Below, piece by piece: positions 27,782 through 35,773 of a stretch of 52,780 nucleotides of DNA. This DNA comes from Woeseia sp. GTDB taxonomy: Bacteria > Pseudomonadota > Gammaproteobacteria > Steroidobacterales > Woeseiaceae. Both the position numbers and the translations under genes were made by a program. The DNA lies in assembly GCA_013003155.1 (NCBI GenBank), contig JABDKF010000197.1, positions 1 through 52,780 of the forward strand, read 5' to 3'. Position 1 is the first letter of the stretch, and every line of letters begins with the position of its first letter. The notes beneath the pieces were generated by a model that saw only the letters and a list, made by a program, of their open reading frames with translations, searched no databases and had not been told where the DNA came from.

Positions 27782-28054
27782 TCAGGCCTGCCAGATTGTC
27801 CAGCAGCCGACTGCAATGAAGCCCGCTCCGGCAATGTAGCTCAGATAACGCCCTTCAATGACATGACTTAGCGTACTGCCGAAGATCACCGCGATTGCGG
27901 TTGCCACAACCAGCGCCAATGCCGCACCGGCGAATACGAGAAGAACGCTTGTCGACTCGCGCGAGGCGAATAGGACAGTTGCAAGCTGCGTCTTGTCGCC
28001 AAGCTCGGCGAGAAAGACCGTCACAAAGACAATGCCGAAAGTTTTCAAATCCAT
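27782..28054 (-). CDS. Half-size TMEM165/GDT1-family cation transporter
   Basis: A 90-residue inner-membrane protein with three hydrophobic segments and one ELGDKTQ motif, the cation-binding ExGDK(T/S) signature of GDT1 proteins (Ca2+/Mn2+ transporters; MneA in Vibrio exports Mn2+). Usual bacterial members carry two such halves in about 190 residues; here there is one, so a dimer is expected. No second half is encoded nearby. No Mn-sensing yybP-ykoY riboswitch core is visible upstream. Confidence 0.85.
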   Translation of the reverse strand: MDLKTFGIVFVTVFLAELGDKTQLATVLFASRESTSVLLVFAGAALALVVATAIAVIFGSTLSHVIEGRYLSYIAGAGFIAVGCWTIWQA

Positions 28055-28074
28055 AGGGTCGCTTCCATAGGGTC
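28051..28074 (-). repeat. Direct repeat duplicating the GDT1 translation start
   Basis: CCATAGGGTC occurs at 28051-28060 and again at 28065-28074, a 14-base period, so the sequence around the GDT1 start codon is duplicated. The upstream copy holds an ATG in another frame that opens an eight-codon frame (seven residues plus stop) whose stop overlaps the true start region. Confidence 0.6.
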
Positions 28075-28195
28075 ACTGTTTTCCGCGGTGTAAAACGATG
28101 TTTTGTGTCAAATTCGCAGGATTTGTTGCTGTTATCGAATTCTTGTAACTCGTAAGGTCTCGCAACTGCTGTCACAACACTAGGCGAGTTTTGCA

Positions 28196-28411
28196 ATGCG
28201 CTCACTGGCTATGACCGTTTTCCTGCTGGGATGCTCAATCCCGGCGCTGGAAGCTCACGAAAAATCTGCAAAGGCTGAATGCGCCGAAGTCCGGCAACAA
28301 ATCCGCCGTATTTATTCCCGACTGCGTGCAGGGTACACGGCGAAAACCGGTATCCGGCTCGAGGCACGATTGCGCGAGCTAAAGAAAAAACGTGCCCGCG
28401 TGTGCCGCTGA
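28196..28411 (+). CDS. Small exported basic protein
   Basis: A 71-residue protein: signal peptide to about residue 20 (LLGCSIPALEAH), then a short, basic helical domain with two Cys (AECAEV and the C-terminal RVCR). The pattern AECAEVRQQIRRI...RLRELKKKR resembles small uncharacterised exported proteins seen in other gammaproteobacteria. Function unknown. It could be a lipoprotein (LLGC), but the hydrophobic region continues past this Cys. No strong ribosome binding site is seen. Confidence 0.65.
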   Translation: MRSLAMTVFLLGCSIPALEAHEKSAKAECAEVRQQIRRIYSRLRAGYTAKTGIRLEARLRELKKKRARVCR

Positions 28412-28415
28412 CGCT

Positions 28416-29708
28416 CTATGACGGGTAGCGTGACTTAAGCGTCTGCCAGCAGGCCTGGTAGTCTAGGTCTCGCGCCTCGCACTGCATTGCAAATTGAGTC
28501 GGCTCGATCAGGTATCGCGACTCGAACATAAAGGCCAGCGTGTCGTCGAGTTTCTGCGGTGCCAGCTTCGCATTTGTTGCGCCCTCCACGGTTGCCGCGT
28601 CCGGGCCGTGTGCGGTCATACAGTTGTGCAGGCTCGCACCACCCGGCACGAAACCGCCGCCCGCCTTTGCATCGTACGCACCGTGTATCAGGCCCATGTA
28701 TTCCGACATCACGTTCCTGTGGAACCAGGGGGGGCGGAAGGTGTCCTCGGCCACCAGCCAGCGCGGCGGGAACACGACAAAATCGACGTTCGCCGTACCG
28801 GGCGTAGCGGATGCCGAGGTCAGCACGGTAAAAATCGACGGGTCCGGGTGGTCGTAGCTAATTGAGCCCATCGTGTTGAAGCGGCGCAGATCGTACCGAT
28901 ACGGCGTGAGATTGCCGTGCCAGGCAACCACGTCTAATGGCGAGTGTTCAATCTCCGCCGCAAACAGTTGGCCACCCAGCTTGGTAACGATCTGCAAGCT
29001 TCCCGTCCGATCCTCAAAAGCGGCGACCGGCGCTTCGAAGTCACGAGCGTTGGCCAGACCATCGGTACCGATCGGCCCACGCTCTGGCAAGGCGAATCGT
29101 TCGCCGTAGTTTTCACATATGTAGCCGCGCGCCGTCTTGTCGTTGAGCTTGACCGCAAAGCAAACACCACGCGGTATGACCGCGACATGGTCCGGATCGA
29201 TTTGCAGGATGCCAAACTCCGTGTGCAGTGTGAGCCCGCCCTGCTCGGGCACGAGCAGCAGTTCACCGTCCGTGTTACAGAAAAACCGGTCGCGCATCGA
29301 CGCGTTAGCGCGGTAAATGTGTATGCCGATGCCACATTGTTGAGCCGCGTTGCCATTCGTCGCGATCGAGACCAGTCCGTCGACAAAATCAGTCGCAGCG
29401 CCCGGCATTGGCAACGGACCCCAGCGCAGCGGATTCGGGGTGGTCACGACCTCGGCCAGCGGTGCAGTGCGCAACAAGCCGTTGTCGATTGCTGCGTATT
29501 CGCCGTGCACAACCGACGGCCGGATGCGGTATAGCCAGCTGCGCGCGTTGCTCGCCTGTGGCGCAGTAAAAGCGTTGCCGCTCAGCTTTTCCGGGTAAAG
29601 GCCGAACGCAGGTTGTTGCGGGGAATTTCTCCCGATTGGCAGCGCGCCTGCGCGGGCCTCGCTTGCGAAGTGGTTGCCGAAGCCGCTTTGATACTTGATA
29701 TCAGACAT
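28416..29708 (-). CDS. hmgA: Homogentisate 1,2-dioxygenase
   Basis: A 430-residue non-haem Fe(II) dioxygenase that opens the ring of homogentisate to maleylacetoacetate in tyrosine and phenylalanine catabolism. The active-site segments of the human enzyme are all present: the base His in DHPDPSIFT, the iron ligands in [12 protein letters not shown] (His and Glu), and the third ligand His in MTAHGPD. Full length. It lies 21 bases after the fumarylacetoacetase-family gene. No maleylacetoacetate isomerase (maiA) is in the window. Confidence 0.97.
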   Translation of the reverse strand: MSDIKYQSGFGNHFASEARAGALPIGRNSPQQPAFGLYPEKLSGNAFTAPQASNARSWLYRIRPSVVHGEYAAIDNGLLRTAPLAEVVTTPNPLRWGPLPMPGAATDFVDGLVSIATNGNAAQQCGIGIHIYRANASMRDRFFCNTDGELLLVPEQGGLTLHTEFGILQIDPDHVAVIPRGVCFAVKLNDKTARGYICENYGERFALPERGPIGTDGLANARDFEAPVAAFEDRTGSLQIVTKLGGQLFAAEIEHSPLDVVAWHGNLTPYRYDLRRFNTMGSISYDHPDPSIFTVLTSASATPGTANVDFVVFPPRWLVAEDTFRPPWFHRNVMSEYMGLIHGAYDAKAGGGFVPGGASLHNCMTAHGPDAATVEGATNAKLAPQKLDDTLAFMFESRYLIEPTQFAMQCEARDLDYQACWQTLKSRYPS

Positions 29709-29729
29709 GCTTTCGGACTCCGGCCTTTG

Positions 29730-30710
29730 TCACGGACGCACGATTTTCTGGTCAATCGACCCGAAAATGTTATTGCCATCGCTGTCGCGCATCTCGATGC
29801 GCACGCGATCTCCGTAGCTCATGAAAGGCGTAGATGGTGAACCGCTTTCGATCGTTTCGAGCATCCGCTTCTCGGCAATACAACTTGAGCCGCGCGACCG
29901 GTCGTAATTCGACACGGTGCCGGAACCAATGATTGTGCCGGCGCCAAGCTGGCGGGTTTTGCTGACGTGCTCGATTAGCTGCAAGAAATTGAAGGTCATG
30001 TCCACGCCGCACTCGGGCTCGCCGAACAACTTGCCGTTCAACTCGGTCCGCAGCGGTCGATGAATGGTGCCCTCGCGCCAGGCATCGCCAAGCTCGTCCG
30101 GCGTGATCGCAACCGGTGAAAATGCTGAAGAGGGTTTCGACTGGTAGAAGCCAAAACCTTTGGCCAGTTCGCCTGGAATCAGCCCGCGCAAGGAAACATC
30201 ATTGACCAGCATTAACAACTTGATGTGCTGCGCCGCCTCGGCGCTGGTGCATCCCATGGGCACGTCGTCTGTAATAACTGCTGTTTCGGCCTCCATGTCG
30301 ATGCCGAATTCATCGCTCGGTACGGGAATGTCATCGCGTGGCCCGAGAAAGGCATCCGACCCCCCCTGGTACACCAGCGGGTCATGCCAGAAACTTTCCG
30401 GCATCTCGGCACCGCGTGCCTTGCGCACGAGTTCGACATGATTCACATAGGCGCTACCATCAACCCAGTGATACGCGCGCGGCAGTGGCGATGCGACAGT
30501 TTTTTCGTCAAACGTGATTTCGCCTTCGACGGCGCCCTCGTTGAGCTCCTTGTAAACAGAGGCGAGCCGTGGTTCGGCGTCACTCCAGTTGTCGAGCGCA
30601 GCCTGCAGAGTGGTCGCCACCTCTGGCACAGGAATCGCGCGCCGCAAATCGCGACTCACAACGACAAGTGTTCCGTCGCGGCCACCGGTCTTCAGGCTTG
30701 CAAGTTTCAA
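29730..30710 (-). CDS. Fumarylacetoacetate hydrolase-family protein
   Basis: A 326-residue FAH-fold enzyme, expected to cleave fumarylacetoacetate to fumarate and acetoacetate given its position before hmgA. Metal-binding residues are visible: the IDMEAE acidic pair and Asp in LVNDVSLR; GSGTVSNYDR marks the C-terminal substrate region. It is about 90 residues shorter than the classical FAH, as in other bacterial proteins of this group. The start is TTG, well supported by GGAG seven bases upstream; the nearby ATG at 30723 is out of frame. Confidence 0.92.
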   Translation of the reverse strand: MKLASLKTGGRDGTLVVVSRDLRRAIPVPEVATTLQAALDNWSDAEPRLASVYKELNEGAVEGEITFDEKTVASPLPRAYHWVDGSAYVNHVELVRKARGAEMPESFWHDPLVYQGGSDAFLGPRDDIPVPSDEFGIDMEAETAVITDDVPMGCTSAEAAQHIKLLMLVNDVSLRGLIPGELAKGFGFYQSKPSSAFSPVAITPDELGDAWREGTIHRPLRTELNGKLFGEPECGVDMTFNFLQLIEHVSKTRQLGAGTIIGSGTVSNYDRSRGSSCIAEKRMLETIESGSPSTPFMSYGDRVRIEMRDSDGNNIFGSIDQKIVRP

Positions 30711-31060
30711 CGAGGTTCTCCATGACTTAGGGGTAAGCGCCGGACGTGCGCCGTGCGAAACTCTAGCAGCGCGACCTGACTTTGGCCACCAGTCGTCGTC
30801 GCCTGCATTAGGTAACGCTAGCCTTGCGCCGATCGGCGGCCGCGGCAGCGCTATTGTCGAGCAGAAGCCGCTTCCCGTCCTGACAGCCGCCTGTACTTAA
30901 ACGTTCATACGAACGTCGTTTTTACTTTGCCGTCCGCGGGTCGCCGAAAACGGCTGAGATCGTCGCGAACAGCGACGTTCCACAGAAGCAATTCACTGCA
31001 AATTGCTATACAATTTTACAACACTTTTTTTACAGTGTTTTTTTCACAAGCGAGGCGATA
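30711..31060. promoter_or_regulatory. Divergent control region with inverted repeats
   Basis: About 350 bases between the FAH gene and the XRE regulator. Seen: ACGTTC/GAACGT around ATAC (30901-30916). Also overlapping repeats GCAATT/AATTGC (30988-31006) and AATTG/CAATT (31001-31015), the last enclosing a TATACA -10-like hexamer (31008-31013). A T-rich stretch with ACACT/AGTGT follows. The overlap of repeats and -10 element suggests autoregulation of the XRE gene. The stretch 30711-30900 shows nothing I can name. Confidence 0.45.
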
Positions 31061-32626
31061 GTGGCGAAGCAAACCGGACTGTTTCGAAAGGCCCACTTTC
31101 TGGGTACCAAGATTCGCGGATTGCGCAAAAGAAACAACCTGACCCTGGAAGATCTGTCGGTCCGTTGTGTGCAGCTCGACGCGGAAAATGCACCGTCGGT
31201 GTCGTACCTGTCGATGATCGAGAATGGCAAACGCATGCCCTCCGAGGATTTGATGGGCGTTATAGCCGCGGTTTTTCAGAAAGACCTCGATTGGTTTTTC
31301 GATGAGACGCTGGAAGAAGAACCTATCAGCACGACGCAGCCCTCAGCGGTCGGCGCAATGCCGCTGGAACCCAGTTTTTTGTTCAGTAGCGAATTGCTGC
31401 AGCTGGCGATCCCGGAATTGCTTTCACAAACCGGCACGACAGGCACACAGTTTGCTCACCTGCTGATTCGCGCGCATCAGGAGACCCGGCAGAACCGTTT
31501 TCCCGACCTGGAACGCGCAGCCGAGTCCATTGGCCGGAAGCAGTTCCCGGTGTCGCTCGACGACCTCTGGCGACTCACTAAACGGGCCGGAATAGGAGTG
31601 CGCTGGTTCGAACGCGCGCCGAGCCGCGGCAAGCGCGGCGATGACGCCGTTCCAGGCACCCTGCTCCGCTCTTTTTACGAGACTCCGGGCACGATATGGC
31701 TTAACAGACGCCTGGAAGATTCGCCACAACGCTTGCGCTATGACCTGGCAAATCACCTCGCGCACCGCGTGCTCCATGACGGCGACGGCGCGCGCGCCGC
31801 GCAGGTATCCGGAGACAGAACGCAAGAACGACGACCAGACTCCGAGTCCCCGCATCTCGATGCAAAGGATATCTTGTATGCCTGGCGGGACTTCGAGTGC
31901 AGTTATTTCGCGGCGGCCTTGCTCGCACCGAAGACACCGTTTCGGCAATTCCTTGCGCGCCATCGCTACGCGACCGATATCGGTGATCGAATCGGCCTGT
32001 CACCGGGCCTCATTATGCGTCGCATGACGAGCGTCTCACCGTACCGCCACTGGCATTATTTTGATGCCTACCCGCCCGGTAACCTGCGCGCCGTGTATCG
32101 CGGCAACGGCATTCCACTGCCGTGGGGGAACATGCGCCTGGTATCCGACCCCTGCCAGCACTGGGCCGTTTTCAAGATGCTCAATGCGCGCGGTAGCAAA
32201 CCCTCTGCGCAAATTTCGGTTCTCCGCAACGGCGATGACAAGCGCTTGTATTGTTGCGAATCGGTGCGCTCTAAAGATGCGGCGGGCAATGCGCACGTCA
32301 TGTGCGTCGGCATCGACCTGGCGCCGGCGCTAAACGCGCAAGGTATTGATGCAGCGACTACCACGGATATGATTGAGTCGGCCTGCAACGAACACGGTGG
32401 CGTGGGCCCGATTCCAGCGGAGGCGCGGCAGCATCTCGAAACGGTCGGCAAGATTCTCAACATCGGCTGGCTGAGCAAGGGTGCTGACAAAGATGCCAGC
32501 ATTATTTGCCCACGGAGTACTAACTGCCCCCGTGACAATCACTGCCTGGGATCCGTCAAACCGCGAAATCGGCGAGGACCTGAGCAATTGCGCGAACAGA
32601 TACTGCATGAGGCAGAGACGGCGTGA
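31061..32626 (+). CDS. XRE-family regulator with IrrE-like and C-terminal Cys domains (ScfR/RamB type)
   Basis: A 521-residue regulator. N-terminal Xre helix-turn-helix (about residues 14-75). The middle region corresponds to the IrrE/ImmA-like domain, but the metalloprotease HExxH is replaced by N231-H-L-A-H235, so peptidase activity is unlikely. The C-terminal DUF2083-like part ends in a Cys motif CPRSTNCPRDNHC resembling the metal or Fe-S site of PrpR/RamB proteins. Relatives respond to short-chain acyl-CoAs and control propionate, glyoxylate or methylcitrate genes. The start is GTG with GAGG upstream. Divergent from the FAH-hmgA genes, so it may control them; this is inference. Confidence 0.85.
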   Translation: MAKQTGLFRKAHFLGTKIRGLRKRNNLTLEDLSVRCVQLDAENAPSVSYLSMIENGKRMPSEDLMGVIAAVFQKDLDWFFDETLEEEPISTTQPSAVGAMPLEPSFLFSSELLQLAIPELLSQTGTTGTQFAHLLIRAHQETRQNRFPDLERAAESIGRKQFPVSLDDLWRLTKRAGIGVRWFERAPSRGKRGDDAVPGTLLRSFYETPGTIWLNRRLEDSPQRLRYDLANHLAHRVLHDGDGARAAQVSGDRTQERRPDSESPHLDAKDILYAWRDFECSYFAAALLAPKTPFRQFLARHRYATDIGDRIGLSPGLIMRRMTSVSPYRHWHYFDAYPPGNLRAVYRGNGIPLPWGNMRLVSDPCQHWAVFKMLNARGSKPSAQISVLRNGDDKRLYCCESVRSKDAAGNAHVMCVGIDLAPALNAQGIDAATTTDMIESACNEHGGVGPIPAEARQHLETVGKILNIGWLSKGADKDASIICPRSTNCPRDNHCLGSVKPRNRRGPEQLREQILHEAETA

Positions 32627-32655
32627 TCACCACTTGTACTATCGAACCTTGAGGA

Positions 32656-33603
32656 TCAGGCAGGAAAGAAGTCGATAGGCTTCGTGGTCGTTATTGCCTC
32701 GACGTCTCGTGCCTCAAAGCGGAACAGACGCACACGCTGCACAAGTTTGCGTTCAAGCTCGTCATCGTCGAGTTCGCTGGAAATTACTTCGCACAAAGTT
32801 ACCTGGCCATCGGGCGCGATTGTCAGGCGCAGTACGAGCTTGCCTTCGAGCGTCGGGTCAGCACGTAGTGCGCGATTGTACAAAGCAAATATCGCGCCTT
32901 TGTTACGGTCGAAGACCAACTCTATTTCCTCGCGGCTGCGCGATGCCTTGCCGCTACTGCCGGTGCGCCGAGTCGCGTTGCCGGCGGCTGCAAGTCCGGC
33001 TACCGGGCTATCGACCTGCGTTGTATTGCGCTCACCCAGTCCGCTGCCACCGGTATTTCGACTGAGTGCAGCAGTGTTGATACCGCGACTGGCGGCGCCG
33101 GCACTCGAGGTAATCATTGAACGTTCGTTGCGTTTTGCTTCGCCCACTGCTGCGGACAGCTCGCGGGTGTCCTGAACCTGGTCAAGCAGGTCGTTGTCGC
33201 GCAGTGCGGCGAGGTCCTCGGCAAACGGCAAGAGCGCTGCCCTGGCTTTTTCGCGAGCCTGAACCTGCAAGTCAATGGGCTCGGGTTCCGGCTCGGGCGC
33301 GGGTTCTGCGTCAGCAACAGCCGTCGGTTCTGGCTCAACCCATGGTTTGATTTCTGGTTCCGGCTCGGGCTCGACACGTGGCGGTGGCGGTGGCGGTTTG
33401 TCCTGCAACAACAACTTTGCGATACGCGGCGGAATCTCGTCGAGTTCGTACGGGTCGGGTTGCGGTGCCGGCAAGAACGGCCAGATCAGACCTACGACCG
33501 CGATGGCCAACAGTACAATGAAAAGCTGCCGCCGGAAGCGATGCTCCTGGCCGCTGCTGTCGCTCCATGCCAGCTCGTACTCTCTGTAGAAAGGAATATC
33601 CAA
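32656..33603 (-). CDS. AgmX/PglI C-terminal domain protein (TonB-like transducer)
   Basis: A 315-residue inner-membrane protein that would pass energy from the ExbB/ExbD complex across the periplasm. One transmembrane helix (about residues 26-45), a Pro/Glu-rich spacer (about 50-112), a low-complexity linker, and a C-terminal TonB-like domain (about 215-315) of the AgmX/PglI type (LEGKLVLRLTIAPDGQV). The start is TTG with AGGAG seven bases upstream. It is the last gene of the ten-gene operon and lies 27 bases after exbD. AgmX (GltJ) is part of the Myxococcus gliding machinery, which names the domain but does not prove the function. Confidence 0.9.
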   Translation of the reverse strand: MDIPFYREYELAWSDSSGQEHRFRRQLFIVLLAIAVVGLIWPFLPAPQPDPYELDEIPPRIAKLLLQDKPPPPPPRVEPEPEPEIKPWVEPEPTAVADAEPAPEPEPEPIDLQVQAREKARAALLPFAEDLAALRDNDLLDQVQDTRELSAAVGEAKRNERSMITSSAGAASRGINTAALSRNTGGSGLGERNTTQVDSPVAGLAAAGNATRRTGSSGKASRSREEIELVFDRNKGAIFALYNRALRADPTLEGKLVLRLTIAPDGQVTLCEVISSELDDDELERKLVQRVRLFRFEARDVEAITTTKPIDFFPA

Positions 33604-33630
33604 TCCGCTGCTCCTGGTCCCGACGTGCCC

Positions 33631-34158
33631 TCAGCGGGCGGCGGAAAGCTGCTCTAGCTGGTCCGAACTTTTCTGCATCACCGCGAGGGAAATGCGTCCA
33701 TAGTCAGCATCAGTACAGGTGGCCATCACTTTTTTCAGCAAACGATAGGGTATTTCCTTGTCGCCCATGATCGTCACCTCGCGATTGACGATCTCTTCTG
33801 CTGCTTCGCGACGCAATACGCGATCGCTTTGGCGCCGCAACGCCTCTTTGAGTTCAACGATGATGTTGCCGGAGAGTCGCAACGCATCTTCGACTCTTGC
33901 AATGGGTTTGCCCTGCACCAGGATTTGCTCCTCGCCAATCAGCACAATTACGGTTTCACGTGCTTTTTCCTCAGCGATAGATTGCGGCAGCTGTATGTCC
34001 TTTGCGTTCGGCAACACTTCAACTTCGGAAGAATTGACGAGTAGAAAAAACACCAGGATAGTGAATATGTCCATTAGCGACACAAGGTTAAGGGCGCCGC
34101 CTTTTTTCGCGCGTTCATGGCGCTGGTCCATGCGCCTGGCACGGGCTGACATCTTCAT
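33631..34158 (-). CDS. ExbD/TolR-family protein with conserved transmembrane Asp
   Basis: A 175-residue single-pass inner-membrane protein. The transmembrane helix carries the Asp that takes protons in ExbD/TolR (Asp30 in LVSLMDIFTILVF). The periplasmic domain is longer than in ExbD (about 125 residues). It pairs with the preceding ExbD paralogue and ExbB to form a stator. Spaced two bases from the preceding gene. Confidence 0.92.
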   Translation of the reverse strand: MKMSARARRMDQRHERAKKGGALNLVSLMDIFTILVFFLLVNSSEVEVLPNAKDIQLPQSIAEEKARETVIVLIGEEQILVQGKPIARVEDALRLSGNIIVELKEALRRQSDRVLRREAAEEIVNREVTIMGDKEIPYRLLKKVMATCTDADYGRISLAVMQKSSDQLEQLSAAR

Positions 34159-34160
34159 GC

Positions 34161-34673
34161 CTACGCGCCCTCCGCGCTAATCGGCGCATCACCGATAGAA
34201 ATTTCGGGGAACAGATCCGTTCGCACAATTGAGTCGTCGACGATGTTCTCGCCCATGCGAACGCGATCCATCACCTGCACGAGCGTGTCATACGGGATGT
34301 CTGCCTCGAGCAGAATTGAGGCATCCGTTTTTTCCGGGTAGGCATTTTTCAATTCGCCTAGTTTTTCACTCATCGCCGCGAAGTCGTAGCCGTTATCGCC
34401 CATCGGGTAGGTCCCCAACACGCCGATCGTGCGATCGCCAACTTCGATACGGTCACCGCGCACAATGATTTCCAATTGAAAAACCTGTTCTTCTTTATCG
34501 GCAGATTCACTTGAGGAGCCGGGCAGATTCAATTCCAGAATTGCCAGTCGCGAGAACACTGCGGTAATCAAGAGGAATGGTACGAGTATGACCATCAGAT
34601 TCATGAAGGCCGTTATGTTTAGCTCAGCAGTCTCCGTATTGCGGCGGCGACCAATCTGACGGCGACGTGTCAC
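34161..34673 (-). CDS. ExbD/TolR-family protein with Asn in place of the key Asp
   Basis: A 170-residue single-pass inner-membrane protein. The transmembrane segment reads NITAFMNLMVIL where ExbD has NVTPFIDVMLVL; residue 25 is Asn (AAT, 34599-34601) where the proton-carrying Asp is expected. The remainder, including the periplasmic domain with ILLEADIPYDTLVQVMD, is intact and typical of the family, so it is not a pseudogene. GTG start; overlaps the end of exbB by four bases. It would form a mixed dimer with the Asp-containing paralogue, one subunit lacking the proton site. Confidence 0.93.
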   Translation of the reverse strand: MTRRRQIGRRRNTETAELNITAFMNLMVILVPFLLITAVFSRLAILELNLPGSSSESADKEEQVFQLEIIVRGDRIEVGDRTIGVLGTYPMGDNGYDFAAMSEKLGELKNAYPEKTDASILLEADIPYDTLVQVMDRVRMGENIVDDSIVRTDLFPEISIGDAPISAEGA

Positions 34674-35326
34674 GCAGCGGCTCCCGCCGGACTGTTCTGG
34701 CGCTCGGTAATTGCATTCAGAAACTTGACGCTCGCCATCTCCAGGCTATCGACGATCTGGTTCGTCTTGGTTTGCAACAACGCATGAAAAAGCAGCAACG
34801 GAATCGCAACCATGAGTCCGAAAGCCGTTGTATTCATCGCCACCGAGATGCTTGCCGACAACATGTCCGCCTTATCGGCCGGATTCGCGTTGGATACCGC
34901 GGTAAAGGCATTGATGAGGCCAATAATTGTGCCGAGCAGACCGAGCAGTGTCGCGATATTGGCGAGAGTTGCCAGGTAATGCGTACGCTTCTCAAGGCGC
35001 GGCATTACTTCCATCAGACTCTCTTCCATGGCCTTCTCGACGTCGTCTCGTCGTCTCGCGGACTTCACCCGGTACAAACCGTAGGTCAGGATCGACGCAA
35101 TCGCAGCTTTCGACTTCGTGGTCTCTGCGGCAGCCTGTTGAAAATTACCGGCTTTCAGAAATGGCACGATCTTGCTCCATAGCGCGCGGTTGCTCGCACC
35201 TGAAGCAGTCAGGTATACCCAGCGTTCGACCGCAATAGTCAAGCCCAAGCCGAAAACGATCAGGATCGGGTACATGAACACACCGCCCTGTTGAAAAAAA
35301 CGCACGATGGCGCCCAGATCATCCAT
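34670..35326 (-). CDS. MotA/TolQ/ExbB-family proton channel protein
   Basis: A 218-residue inner-membrane protein with three transmembrane helices: near residues 12-35, 115-140 and 160-185. The segment TLLGLLGTIIGLINAF is the MotA/TolQ/ExbB signature. It forms the ring around ExbD dimers. I chose the ATG at 35326 because GAGGAG lies seven bases upstream; the longer frame to 35350 has a poorer start. Part of the energised operon. Confidence 0.94.
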   Translation of the reverse strand: MDDLGAIVRFFQQGGVFMYPILIVFGLGLTIAVERWVYLTASGASNRALWSKIVPFLKAGNFQQAAAETTKSKAAIASILTYGLYRVKSARRRDDVEKAMEESLMEVMPRLEKRTHYLATLANIATLLGLLGTIIGLINAFTAVSNANPADKADMLSASISVAMNTTAFGLMVAIPLLLFHALLQTKTNQIVDSLEMASVKFLNAITERQNSPAGAAA

Positions 35327-35366
35327 TTGATGACTCCTCATCTTGTGCAAATGTTAGTTGGTACAT

Positions 35367-35768
35367 TTAGTCCTCCTGCAAATCCTCGTAGTAGCGGATT
35401 TGCCTGACAAACTCGCTGCGATCGATCGGCGCGAGAATTTCATCCAGTAAAGTATTGGCGGGCTTGCCGATCAGGTCGCCGGGCTCAGACTTTTGCCACG
35501 GCACGATATACAGGACCTTCGGTAGCTCCTGGTTGCCGGTAATCTCCGTGCGATCAAGATCGAGTTCATCCATTACTCCGTCGTTCGCTATGACGCGCCG
35601 ACTGCTCCTCGGCAGCGTGTCCTCTGCGCTTTGCGCCGTCGACGTGACGATCTCATCCGCGCTAACGACAACGGCAGGCTCAAGATCGTCGATTGCGCTA
35701 CTGTCCTGTGCCACGGCCGATGTCGCCAGAAACGACAACGCCAATAGTCCAATGAATTTCCTGTGCAT
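35367..35768 (-). CDS. Small exported protein of the energised operon, unknown
   Basis: A 133-residue periplasmic protein: signal peptide MHRKFIGLLALSFLATSAVAQ, then an acidic domain without recognisable family. The segment PKVLYIVPWQKSE is the most distinctive. I chose the ATG at 35768 because the signal peptide begins there. Placed between the TPR lipoprotein and exbB with short gaps (5 and 40 bases), so it should be part of the same assembly. Confidence 0.8.
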   Translation of the reverse strand: MHRKFIGLLALSFLATSAVAQDSSAIDDLEPAVVVSADEIVTSTAQSAEDTLPRSSRRVIANDGVMDELDLDRTEITGNQELPKVLYIVPWQKSEPGDLIGKPANTLLDEILAPIDRSEFVRQIRYYEDLQED

Positions 35769-35773
35769 GCCGG

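Noticed and set aside
28055-28195. Possible Mn-sensing yybP-ykoY riboswitch before the GDT1-family gene
   Set aside because: None of the conserved loop sequences can be found on the minus strand; only the short direct repeat is notable.
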